Source: Gammaproteobacteria bacterium
Lineage (GTDB): Bacteria > Pseudomonadota > Gammaproteobacteria > UWMA-0217
Assembly (NCBI GenBank): GCA_011330835.1
Contig: DRPO01000655.1
Span: forward strand, 1 to 10,773
Direction of reading: 5' to 3'
Length of the DNA stretch: 10,773 nucleotides
A program made the translations under genes and the position numbers. The notes beneath the pieces are model-generated. The model was not told the origin of the DNA. It worked only from the letters and a program-made list of their open reading frames with translations, and did not search any database. This document shows, piece after piece, positions 1-5,677 of the stretch; within the stretch, counting starts at the first letter, position 1; the number at the start of each line of letters is the position of its first letter.

Positions 1-83
1 CCACTATGCCTGCGTTTTTGCGCCTTGCTCTCGACGAAAATCCACGCACCCTGAATGGGGTATTCTTGAGTGCGAGAAGTATA
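1..83 (+). repeat. Family A palindromic element, copy 1 (right half only, cut by window edge)
   Basis: The stretch from the first base to about 83 matches the right half of the complete copies at 129-290 and 5678-5840: the central CTATGCCTGCGTTTT, then a CTCGACGAAAA block, then the terminal block with GGGGTATTCTTG and GCGAGAAGTAT. The left half would lie outside the window. It is in the same orientation as the copies at 129 and 5678. It abuts the terminator hairpin at 81-110. Confidence 0.8.
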
Positions 84-110
84 AAGCCCGCTGACGCGGG
101 CTTTATTTTG
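81..110 (+). terminator. Intrinsic terminator for a plus-strand gene outside the window
   Basis: ATAAAGCCCGC (81-91) pairs perfectly with GCGGGCTTTAT (96-106) around a four-base loop, and the 3' side continues as TTTATTTTG. An 11-bp GC-cored stem followed by a T-rich run is the usual form of a Rho-independent terminator on the plus strand. The U-run is short, and the other strand is less T-rich, so two-way function is possible but less supported. The gene it serves is not in the window. Confidence 0.65.
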
Positions 111-128
111 CGGGGACACTTCCGTACA

Positions 129-290
129 TACCTCTCGCGCCCATGAATTCCCCTTCCAGGCCGCGCATCTTTTCGCCGGTAGCTGCGTTGTAAAAACTTG
201 ACGTAGCGCCACCATGCCTGCGTTTTTACGCCTTGCTATCGACGAAAATCCACGCACCCTGAACGGGGTATTCTTGGGCGCAAGAGGTGT
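129..290 (+). repeat. Family A palindromic element, copy 2 (complete)
   Basis: About 160 bp with imperfect terminal inverted repeats: the left end around CCTCTCGCGCCC and the right end around GGGCGCAAGAGG. The interior blocks (TTTTCGCCGGTAGC on the left, ATCGACGAAAA on the right) are also imperfect reverse complements, so nearly the whole unit can fold back on itself. It begins only five bases after the stop codon of the basic AT-hook protein gene (read on the minus strand). It would therefore form a long hairpin in the 3' untranslated region of that transcript and may act there as a terminator or RNA-end protector. That role is inference. Confidence 0.8.
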
Positions 291-295
291 AACGA

Positions 296-871
296 TCAGG
301 CCTGTTTCTTCCTGCGCTTGCGGCGGGTCGGGTTTTCGATTTTCTTGAGCTGGGCTTTCAACCACTTCTCCATAAAATCGGCCTGAGCCTTGGCGTTCTT
401 TTCGAAAAGCCCCTTGAGCTTGGTTTCCCGCTTGAGCGCGGCGGCAAGCTCGGTTTTCAACGTCCTGATCTCGGACTTGAGTTCCGCGACCCGGGCTTTC
501 ATTTCCTGACGAACTTCGCCAACCGTTGCGCGAGTCCCTGATTTGGGCGGACGCCCCTTGCGCGCGGCTTTCTTGACCGAGGCCGCCTTGGGCGGACGTC
601 CCTTGCGAGCGGCTTTTTTCACTGAAGCCGACTTCGGTGGACGCCCCTTGCGCGCCGCTTTCTTGGCCGAAGCCGCTTTGGGCGGGCGTCCCTTGCGGGC
701 GGCCTTCTTGGCGGTAGCCGCTTTTGGCGGGCGTCCCTTGCGAGCGGCTTTTTTGGCCGAAGCCGCTTTGGGTGGGCGTCCCTTGCGCGCCGCTTTTTTC
801 TCGACCGGCGCGGCCGCCGAGGAACTCTCGGACTCCATTCCGGCTGACTCTTCCGACTTCACATTAGGCAT
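296..871 (-). CDS. Small basic AT-hook-like / histone H1-like repeat protein
   Basis: This 191-aa protein probably binds DNA as a nucleoid-associated protein. After an acidic, Ser/Ala-rich start (residues 1-24) come six 15-residue repeats (about 25-113). Each contains the invariant core KKAARKGRPPK, in which GRP flanked by basic residues resembles an AT-hook, the minor-groove motif for AT-rich DNA. Residues about 115-178 form a charged, heptad-like helix (EVRQEMKARVAELKSEI and onward), likely a coiled coil for self-association, followed by a basic tail RRKRRKK. Lys/Ala/Pro-rich repeat proteins of this kind, such as AlgP and H1-like proteins, are known in gammaproteobacteria, but I cannot assign a specific orthologue. 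The ATG at 871 is well supported: GGAG lies nine bases upstream and a promoter is visible at 904-931. Repeats differ mostly at synonymous positions, which argues for a real, selected protein. The direct biological role is unknown. Confidence 0.87.
   Translation of the reverse strand: MPNVKSEESAGMESESSSAAAPVEKKAARKGRPPKAASAKKAARKGRPPKAATAKKAARKGRPPKAASAKKAARKGRPPKSASVKKAARKGRPPKAASVKKAARKGRPPKSGTRATVGEVRQEMKARVAELKSEIRTLKTELAAALKRETKLKGLFEKNAKAQADFMEKWLKAQLKKIENPTRRKRRKKQA
530..799 (-). repeat. Six 45-bp in-frame tandem repeats encoding the AT-hook-like units
   Basis: Six consecutive 45-bp units each encode KKAARKGRPPK plus a four-residue linker of the type A/S-A/G-S/T-A/V; the last linker is shortened. 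The units are not identical in DNA: the codons for Gly, Arg, Ala and Lys alternate between synonymous forms. The core peptide is invariant across all six. Copy number could vary between strains through recombination or slippage. Confidence 0.9.
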
Positions 872-903
872 ATCGTTTTACTCCAAAATTTTCCGGTTTT
901 CGA

Positions 904-931
904 ATTATAGGAAACCAAATCTATTTTGCAA
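904..931 (-). promoter_or_regulatory. Probable sigma70 promoter of the AT-hook protein gene
   Basis: On the minus strand TTGCAA (931-926) is followed by a 16-base spacer and a perfect TATAAT (909-904). Transcription would start around 897, leaving a leader of about 25 bases with GGAG (884-881) nine bases before the ATG. The surrounding 901-960 stretch has only 13 G or C in 60 bases, unlike the GC-rich neighbours. Just upstream of the -35 lies a dyad, ATAAAAT (931-937) and ATTTTAT (951-957). Confidence 0.65.
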
Positions 932-1087
932 TAAAATTTCAATGAATTTCATTTTATTAGACCAACTTGTTCACTTTTTTACGCACGGGACGCGGAAAAT
1001 TAGGTCTCCACGTCACATCGCGCGAGAACCTTGCCGTTGGGCTATCCGAGAAAGAAGACGCCCCCCTGATTGTCCAGAGCCAAACCT

Positions 1088-1108
1088 GGAAGGAAAAAAT
1101 TCGCCGCC
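1088..1108 (+). repeat. Direct repeat unit, copy 1
   Basis: The segment beginning GGAAGGAAAAAATTCGCC matches the segment at 1199-1219 with two mismatches over 21 bases. The similarity extends a few bases leftward (CCAAAC precedes both). The two copies lie 111 bp apart. The function is unknown. Confidence 0.6.
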
Positions 1109-1144
1109 TAAACCCCAGGAGAAAAGGACCGTAGGTCTGATAAG

Positions 1145-1162
1145 CCGCCGGGCGATCGGCGG
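1145..1162 (+). repeat. Small hairpin within a REP-like stretch
   Basis: CCGCCG (1145-1150) pairs with CGGCGG (1157-1162) around a six-base loop. The bases before it read GTAGGTCTGATAAGCCG (from about 1131), close to GTAGAGGCCTGATAAGCCG before the hairpin at the right end of the window (10722 onward). This suggests two degenerate members of one small hairpin repeat. Confidence 0.4.
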
Positions 1163-1198
1163 GAAAAAGCCGGCTATTGATTGATGACCACCAAACGC

Positions 1199-1219
1199 GG
1201 AAGGAAAGAATTTGCCGCC
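1199..1219 (+). repeat. Direct repeat unit, copy 2
   Basis: This is the partner of 1088-1108, beginning GGAAGGAAAGAATTTGCC. It lies 15 bases before the A-run of the DUF2173 operon terminator. Confidence 0.6.
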
Positions 1220-1233
1220 ATGACGCGCCGACC

Positions 1234-1262
1234 AAAAAAGAGGGCGCCGACAAGCGGCGCCC
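1234..1262 (-). terminator. Intrinsic terminator of the DUF2173 operon
   Basis: Read on the minus strand, GGGCGCCG and CGGCGCCC form a perfect 8-bp GC stem around a five-base loop, followed by TCTTTTTT. The stem begins about 32 bases after the stop codon of the last DUF2173 gene at 1295. This is the standard form of a Rho-independent terminator. The opposite strand lacks a comparable U-run. Confidence 0.9.
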
Positions 1263-1294
1263 GGGTTAATCACCATTTTCGGTCTGGCCAAACC

Positions 1295-1627
1295 TCAATA
1301 ACTGGCCAGGTCGCTCATTTCGCGAATAATCGCCGAAAGATTGCTTCCCTCGGTATTCATCAGGCAAGCCAGGTTGCCGACGCAACAGACGCTGAACTGC
1401 TCGCCGCGCACCACCCAACCCCGGGGTGGGGTCCAGGCGCTGATGCCGGTGAACATCGACAACTGATCCGAGTTGGATTGAACCAGACGGGAATAATCAT
1501 GAGCGAAGCCGGCCAGCATGCGCATCATCTTCTCTTCGATCAGTCCGTAGCCTTCGAGAAACTCGCCATCATCGCGAAAATGAACGATCGCCTGTACGCC
1601 GTCTTCTATCAGCAGCCGCTTGATCAT
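1295..1627 (-). CDS. DUF2173 (roadblock/LC7-like) family protein, third paralogue
   Basis: This is a 110-aa soluble protein that I place in the DUF2173 family, small proteins that have been related to roadblock/LC7 domains. The placement is from sequence pattern memory, not a search. The visible family pattern is an N-terminal strand region (MIKRLLIEDGVQAIVHF), a helix around residues 31-50, then TGISAWTPPRGWVVRGEQF (60-78) and a hydrophobic strand SVCCVGNLACLMN. Roadblock-like proteins generally dimerise and serve as regulatory scaffolds, often with small GTPases; no such partner is in the window. The start overlaps the stop of the preceding paralogue as ATGA (1624-1627), indicating translational coupling. 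The N-terminus is slightly diverged: it has EDGV where the other two have LPG. A strong terminator follows. Its molecular function is unknown. Confidence 0.85.
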   Translation of the reverse strand: MIKRLLIEDGVQAIVHFRDDGEFLEGYGLIEEKMMRMLAGFAHDYSRLVQSNSDQLSMFTGISAWTPPRGWVVRGEQFSVCCVGNLACLMNTEGSNLSAIIREMSDLASY

Positions 1628-1980
1628 TGTTCTTCCCCAGCCTGTTGGTTCAGCAGATCATAGGCCGCCTGGTAGTCCGCCGAATCATTATCCAGCACAA
1701 CGCCCGTGTTTCCACGGACCACGGTGGACCAGTCGACTCCGATCATCGTAAAGCCTTCGATGGGATAAAACCCGCTCATGCCCGTGACCTTCTCCCAGCC
1801 GCGCGCCTGCATGGCTGAAATGGATGTATTCGCCACGCAGACGTGGCTCAGCAGGTCGAGCACGCTATCGTCGAGGTTTTCCACCTCCTTCATTTCCGAG
1901 CGCAACAATTCGCCGCGTCCGTTGAATTCGAATGACGCCAGAGCGCCGGGAAGAGCAAGCAGTTCTGTCAGGTTAGCCAT
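1624..1980 (-). CDS. DUF2173 (roadblock/LC7-like) family protein, second paralogue
   Basis: This is a 118-aa protein related to its two neighbours. It has the family-like opening MANLTELLALPGALASFEF, a central helix (about 38-60), then TGMSGFYPIEGFTMIG (66-81) and a final hydrophobic strand GNTGVVLDN. I chose the ATG at 1980 over one 17 codons upstream. The homologous paralogue starts at the same place relative to LPG, and GGAG lies ten bases before it. The central tryptophan and the cysteines of the other copies are not kept (GF replaces GW, and only Cys48 is present), so this is the most diverged member. It sits 87 bp after the first paralogue and overlaps the third by four bases. Function is unknown; heteromer formation among the three is a plausible inference. 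Confidence 0.85.
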   Translation of the reverse strand: MANLTELLALPGALASFEFNGRGELLRSEMKEVENLDDSVLDLLSHVCVANTSISAMQARGWEKVTGMSGFYPIEGFTMIGVDWSTVVRGNTGVVLDNDSADYQAAYDLLNQQAGEEQ

Positions 1981-2067
1981 GGTATTCAGTCTCCATTTTT
2001 TCAGGTCGTTAGTCGCCTCATCCTCGCGCATCGCCGTCGGCGGGATAGGCTTTGGGGGAAGGCAGCG

Positions 2068-2424
2068 TCAAACCCTGCTGTCCGAATCGGGATTCACGTT
2101 GTCCCGCATCAGCTTCAGGATATCGTTCAGCGATCCCGCGTTATTGTCGAGAAAACAGAACACGTTGCTCATGACGCAGACGGTATAGCGATTCCCTCGG
2201 ACGGCCCAGCCGCGACACGAAGTCAACCCGCAATCCCCGCAAACCGACCCGAGGATATTGCATTCCATGTGAACGCCCAGCGAAGTCGCGCGACACATCA
2301 CCGAGGCCATTCTCGCCATCTCGTTGTCCATCTCTCCTTCATAACTGTACCGGTCGCCGCGGTAAGCATATTCACCCGCCGCCATTACGCCGGGCAACGA
2401 CATCAATCGACTCGTAATACTCAC
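2068..2424 (-). CDS. DUF2173 (roadblock/LC7-like) family protein, first paralogue, cysteine-rich
   Basis: This is a 118-aa protein and the first gene of the three-gene set. It has the clearest family-like start, with LMSLPGVMAAGEYAYRG at residues 7-23, a helix around 33-50, and the end pattern GWAVRGNRYTVCVMSNVFCFLDN. It has seven cysteines. Cys55, Cys62, Cys65 and Cys70 are spaced C-x6-C-x2-C-x4-C, in the loop where the third paralogue has TGISAWTPPRGW. Such spacing could bind a metal or an iron-sulfur cluster or form redox disulfides; this is inference. The start is a GTG at 2424, supported by GAGGA six bases upstream; the next in-frame ATG would remove seven residues. I found no convincing promoter in the 150 bp before it. 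Confidence 0.85.
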   Translation of the reverse strand: MSITSRLMSLPGVMAAGEYAYRGDRYSYEGEMDNEMARMASVMCRATSLGVHMECNILGSVCGDCGLTSCRGWAVRGNRYTVCVMSNVFCFLDNNAGSLNDILKLMRDNVNPDSDSRV

Positions 2425-2578
2425 TTTTCATCCTCGTTTATTGTTTGGTGGAATAGCGCCGGATATAACCCGGAATTGAAAAAGCCTCCCCGGCGGGAGA
2501 CAATCGAGTTTATCCGACCGCTTCGGTTCGTATAACACAGATTAAAGTTTGACTCCAATCCGAACCCGACATTCAGTC

Positions 2579-3016
2579 ATGAATAATCCCACACGACACC
2601 CGACGGCGGGTTTTTTCCGCAGGATGGGAGCCATCTTTTATGACGGCATCCTGTTGTTCTCGTTGTTGTTTGTCGCCGCCATTCCAGCGGTCGTCCTGCA
2701 CGAAAAGTTCGTGGGCAGGCCCCTTTACGGAGAACCGGCCTACTATCCGTTCCTCGTATCCCTCTATGGCATCGCGTTTGTTTATTTCGGTTTGCCCTGG
2801 ATCAAGACCGGACAGACGCCCGGCATGAAAATCTGGGGCATCCGCCTGGAATCGACCAGCCAGCGCCCGATAGACTGGATCACCGCGCTCAAGCGGTTTA
2901 TCGTCGCCATGATCTCGTGGTTGCTTTTCGGCGCGGGGTTCCTGGTGATTCTGTTCAGCCGGGACAAGCTGGCCTGGCATGACGCGGCTTCCGGAACCCG
3001 GGTCGTCAAAACCTGA
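2579..3016 (+). CDS. RDD family inner-membrane protein
   Basis: This is a 145-aa membrane protein with the RDD domain layout. FFRRMGAIFYDGILL near residues 12-26 contains the conserved Arg and Asp at the start of the first membrane segment (about 20-40). A second segment lies at about 56-76, then the loop TGQTPGMKIWGIRL (78-91), the third segment (about 107-127), and the closing DKLAWHDAASGTRVV. RDD proteins are widespread; some have been proposed to act as transporters, but most have no assigned substrate, and I give none here. The ATG at 2579 fits the family better than a TTG ten codons upstream, although neither has a good ribosome binding site. It converges on lptG with only seven bases between stop codons and no terminator between them, so the two transcripts may overlap. 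Confidence 0.9.
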   Translation: MNNPTRHPTAGFFRRMGAIFYDGILLFSLLFVAAIPAVVLHEKFVGRPLYGEPAYYPFLVSLYGIAFVYFGLPWIKTGQTPGMKIWGIRLESTSQRPIDWITALKRFIVAMISWLLFGAGFLVILFSRDKLAWHDAASGTRVVKT

Positions 3017-3023
3017 GATTGGG

Positions 3024-4091
3024 TCAGGCAACCCGCCGGAGCAGGAACCAGGCCAAAAGAAGAAAAAGGGTCGGCGGAAGAATCGCCGCCAGAAACGGCG
3101 GCAGGCCATAGACCAGCCCGAGCTGGTTGAGCAGTCGGCTGGAGAGGAAATAACCGATTCCCAGCAGGACGCCGATGAACAGCCGCTGACCGGCGCCGCC
3201 GCTGCGTTGCGAGGAGAAGACGAAGGGCAAGGCCAGCAGCAACATGACGATGCTGGACAGCGGGACGACGAAACGATTCCAGAAAGCCAGCTTGTAAGCG
3301 CCGCTGTCCAGCGCGTTATCCTCCAGATAACGGGTATAGGCGTAAAGATCGGTCATGCCCATTTCCGAGGGGTTGACGCTCAACACCTCGAACAAATTTC
3401 TGGCGACCAGTTCGGGCCACACTTCCGAATCGCTGTGGCTCTTGACAATGCCATTCTCGCCAATTTTGGCGCGCGCCAGGTTCTTCAACAGCCAGCCGTT
3501 GTCCATCCGCTCGGCGGAACCGGCGTGTACGGCCTCCACCAGACGCAATCCATCGAAACGAAAAATATCCAGATCGAGAATCGACTGTCCATCCAGTATC
3601 ACCCGGCTCCTGACAAAAAGATCCTTGTGCCGGATCCACACGCCGCCCTGCCGGGAGACCGCCGCCTTGCCGGAGAGCATTTTCGACTTGAGCTGCTGAC
3701 CGTGACGCGAACCCGCCGGCGCCGCCAGTTCGCCAACGAGAAAAATAATCAACACGAACAAGACGCCGATTTTCAGAATGGAGCCGACAAACCCCCAGAC
3801 CGACAAGCCCGCCGCCCGCAAGGCCGTTACCTCATTCTGCGCGGCCATCCCGCCCAAACTCAGCAAGCCGCCAATCAACACCGCTGTCGGCGCGTAGTCA
3901 TAGATCCGGCGCGGCAGGGTAAACAGAATATAGGACGCCGCCTGGCTGAATCCATAGTCACCGCGTCCCACCTCATCCAGCTCATTGATAAAGGAAATGA
4001 ACGCATCGATACCCACCAGCACCAGCATCGTCAGCAAAACGCCGCCGGCGATTTGCGTCAACAGGTAACGATCGACAATGCGGATCATCAT
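3024..4091 (-). CDS. lptG: LPS export ABC transporter permease LptG
   Basis: This is a 355-aa inner-membrane subunit of the LptB2FG ATP-driven complex, which extracts lipopolysaccharide from the inner membrane and passes it to LptC and the periplasmic bridge. The layout is that of the LptF/LptG permease family. There is a first membrane helix after MMIRIVDRYLL (about 13-35), helices around 63-80 and 100-122, a periplasmic beta-jellyroll-like region (about 130-265), and three C-terminal helices (about 270-352). The coupling helix that contacts LptB is visible as NEVTALRAAGLSVW (86-99), with the conserved Glu at 87. The open frame continues upstream into lptF, but the ATG at 4091 overlaps the lptF stop as ATGA and gives the family's length. 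Assignment as LptG rests on gene order after lptF and on the N-terminal pattern. Confidence 0.95.
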   Translation of the reverse strand: MMIRIVDRYLLTQIAGGVLLTMLVLVGIDAFISFINELDEVGRGDYGFSQAASYILFTLPRRIYDYAPTAVLIGGLLSLGGMAAQNEVTALRAAGLSVWGFVGSILKIGVLFVLIIFLVGELAAPAGSRHGQQLKSKMLSGKAAVSRQGGVWIRHKDLFVRSRVILDGQSILDLDIFRFDGLRLVEAVHAGSAERMDNGWLLKNLARAKIGENGIVKSHSDSEVWPELVARNLFEVLSVNPSEMGMTDLYAYTRYLEDNALDSGAYKLAFWNRFVVPLSSIVMLLLALPFVFSSQRSGGAGQRLFIGVLLGIGYFLSSRLLNQLGLVYGLPPFLAAILPPTLFLLLAWFLLRRVA

Positions 4092-5209
4092 GGCCGCGTC
4101 GCCCCCTCGGTCGTTTTGCCTCGGCGCGCGAAAAACCGCCGCAACACCAGGTTCTGGCGCAACAAGATCGCCACGGCGGCAAAGAAAAACAACGCATGCA
4201 CCCACCACAAACCCAACCAGCCCGGCGTCGCCCCCTTCTCGATCATGTCCTTGCCCAGCCCCAGCAGATTCGCGTAAAAGATATAAACCAGGATAGCGAT
4301 TCCCAGGCTGCCAAACCGCCCCTGTCTGGGCCCGGAATAACTCAAGGCCACCGCCAGTATCGCCAGCACCAGAATCGACACCGGAAACGAAAGCCGCCAA
4401 TGCAACTCCGCCAGATGCGGCGGCTGTCCCTTTTCCAGCAACGCGCTGACCGACATCATGTCGATATCCGCCACCAGCGGATTCTGATCCGGCGACGGCA
4501 GACGAAACCCCATCTTGCCGAACACGCCCCGGGTAAAGCGATCGCCATCGGGGCGGCCCTGGAACAAACGCCCGTCGGTCAACTCCAGATAGTCTCCCTC
4601 GTACTCCGAAATCGTCAATTGATCCGCCCGCGCGGCGGCCACCACGCGCATACTCTCCGGCAATTCCTCGAACAGGAAAATTCGCGCCAGTTGATCCTCG
4701 TTGTCCCCCGCCCGCTCGGCGAAGACCACCCGGCTGCTGCCGGGAAACGTCACGAACCGCCCCGGCGTGATTCCGGCCAGATTCATCTTATGCACCGCCT
4801 CCGCCCGCAGCGCCTTGATATGCTGCTCGGCCATCGGCTGCACCCAGAAAGTCATCACCAGCAACCCGGCGGCCGTCATCGCGCCCAGCCAGGCATAGGG
4901 CGTCAGCAACTGCCAGTCGCTCAACCCCGCCGAACGCAATGCATAGATCTCGTTGCCGCGAAACATGCCGCCCAGCGAAAACAGAATCCCCAGGAACATC
5001 GACACCGCCACCAGCGTCGACAGCGATTGCAACGTTCCCCAGGTCAGAAACGGCAACAACAGATCCGCGTCGATCGACCCATTGGCGACCCGTCCCAGCA
5101 AGCGCACGAAGACGCCGCCGACCATGATCAGCGCCAGCACAAGAAACACCGCCAGAAAGCTGATGGCGGCGTCCTTGAACAGGTAGCGGTAAACAAGATG
5201 TCTGAGCAT
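4088..5209 (-). CDS. lptF: LPS export ABC transporter permease LptF
   Basis: This is a 373-aa partner permease of LptG in the LptB2FG exporter. It begins MLRHLVYRYLFKDAAISF, the typical cytoplasmic start, followed by helix 1 (about 15-38). Further helices lie at about 54-80 and 100-122, then a periplasmic jellyroll domain (about 130-265, including PGRFVTFPGSSRVVFAER), and three C-terminal helices (about 275-360). The LptB coupling motif is FRGNEIYALRSAGLSDW, with Glu87. The basic C-terminal tail (RQNLVLRRFFARRGK) is slightly longer than in many homologues. It precedes and overlaps lptG by four bases. The start codon lies only 15 bases from the family A junction at 5225-5294, so the native promoter has been displaced or replaced by repeat sequence. 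No clear Shine-Dalgarno sequence is visible. Confidence 0.95.
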   Translation of the reverse strand: MLRHLVYRYLFKDAAISFLAVFLVLALIMVGGVFVRLLGRVANGSIDADLLLPFLTWGTLQSLSTLVAVSMFLGILFSLGGMFRGNEIYALRSAGLSDWQLLTPYAWLGAMTAAGLLVMTFWVQPMAEQHIKALRAEAVHKMNLAGITPGRFVTFPGSSRVVFAERAGDNEDQLARIFLFEELPESMRVVAAARADQLTISEYEGDYLELTDGRLFQGRPDGDRFTRGVFGKMGFRLPSPDQNPLVADIDMMSVSALLEKGQPPHLAELHWRLSFPVSILVLAILAVALSYSGPRQGRFGSLGIAILVYIFYANLLGLGKDMIEKGATPGWLGLWWVHALFFFAAVAILLRQNLVLRRFFARRGKTTEGATRP

Positions 5210-5224
5210 GGGAACGGGGCGAGG

Positions 5225-5294
5225 CGTCCTGAACGGGGTATTCCCGGGCGCGGGAAGTATATACTTCTCGCGGCTGAAAATCCCCCGGCGCGCG
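5225..5294 (+). repeat. Family A palindromic element, copy 3 (two ends joined back to back)
   Basis: A right terminal block (5225-5260, containing CCTGAACGGGGTATTC and GCGGGAAGTAT) is directly followed by a left terminal block (5261-5294, beginning ATACTTCTCGCG). The interiors of the elements are missing. The junction forms the dyad AGTATATACT, so the whole 70-bp stretch is an imperfect palindrome. It lies 15 bases before the lptF start. TATACT is present on both strands at the centre and could serve as a -10, but no good -35 is visible. Confidence 0.65.
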
Positions 5295-5314
5295 GGCGGA
5301 CACGCGGGTCCGCC
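5295..5314 (+). repeat. GGCGGAC hairpin repeat
   Basis: GGCGGAC (5295-5301) and GTCCGCC (5308-5314) form a perfect 7-bp stem around a six-base loop, followed by TCTACGGGGGG. This pattern resembles a short dispersed hairpin seen between genes in many bacteria. It has no U-run on the plus strand and I see no clear terminator role. Confidence 0.5.
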
Positions 5315-5332
5315 TCTACGGGGGGCGGTGCG

Positions 5333-5465
5333 TACCGACTGTTCCCTTTGAGAGCGTTAGGGTTCCACGACCGAATCCCCCCCTATCCGTCATCCCGGGC
5401 TGAGTGGAGCGAAGCCCCGGAATCCACGCTCCGAACCCTGGATTCCCGCTTTCGCGGGAATGACG
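5333..5465 (+). repeat. Family B repeat, copy 1, with shared leader
   Basis: The core (5388-5465) has two hairpins: one around CCGGGCTGAGTGGAGCGAAG, and a second with ATTCCCGC (5442-5449) pairing with GCGGGAAT (5454-5461) over a TTTC loop. This type of repeat is widespread between proteobacterial genes and often produces false translations containing PAFAGMT. The leader 5333-5390, starting TACCGACTGTTCCCT, is also found before the copy at 10638, so leader and core make one composite repeat here. Confidence 0.85.
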
Positions 5466-5476
5466 AGCGCGAAGTT

Positions 5477-5554
5477 CGTCATTCCGGGCTGAGTGGTGCG
5501 AAGACCCGGAATCCAGACTCCGAACCCCGGATTCCCGCCTTCGCGGGAATGACG
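5477..5554 (+). repeat. Family B repeat, copy 2
   Basis: This is a complete 78-bp unit with the same two-hairpin layout as the copy at 5388. It has TTCCGGGCTGAGTGGTGCG in the first hairpin and ATTCCCGC/GCGGGAAT with a CTTC loop in the second. It follows copy 1 directly after 11 bases, in the same orientation. Confidence 0.85.
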
Positions 5555-5677
5555 GAGGCGGATCGGTGACGGAGTGAAACGCCCACCACAATCCTCCCCA
5601 CAAGCGTGGCTGGGGGGCATTTCGACGCGCTTCATCTCGGGATACAGGGTGCGGGTACTTTCGCAACTATTGATATA

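Larger units (their letters stand above)
872..1294. other. Non-coding interval between the AT-hook gene and the DUF2173 operon
   Basis: This stretch of about 420 bp has no credible gene. The left part (about 875-960) is AT-rich and holds the AT-hook gene promoter. The middle and right contain two direct repeats at 1088-1108 and 1199-1219, a small hairpin at 1145-1162 and the operon terminator at 1234-1262. Minus-strand open frames here run through the terminator and repeats and look spurious. Confidence 0.7.

Noticed and set aside
543..1184. Plus-strand open frame of 213 aa with a GGRPLRAAF repeat
   Set aside because: It is the antisense shadow of the AT-hook repeats; the minus-strand gene has a promoter, a ribosome binding site and a sensible protein.
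957..1291. Overlapping minus-strand open frames with repeated FFPS peptides
   Set aside because: They run through the intrinsic terminator at 1234-1262 and the direct repeats, have no ribosome binding site, and no family pattern.
4092..4400. Upstream extension of the lptG frame
   Set aside because: It overlaps the lptF coding end; the ATGA overlap and family length place the start at 4091.
2979..5569. Two long plus-strand open frames (432 and 457 aa) opposite lptG and lptF
   Set aside because: Gln/His/Arg-rich compositions typical of antisense frames in GC-rich genes; lptF and lptG are certain on the other strand, and the second frame runs into repeat DNA.
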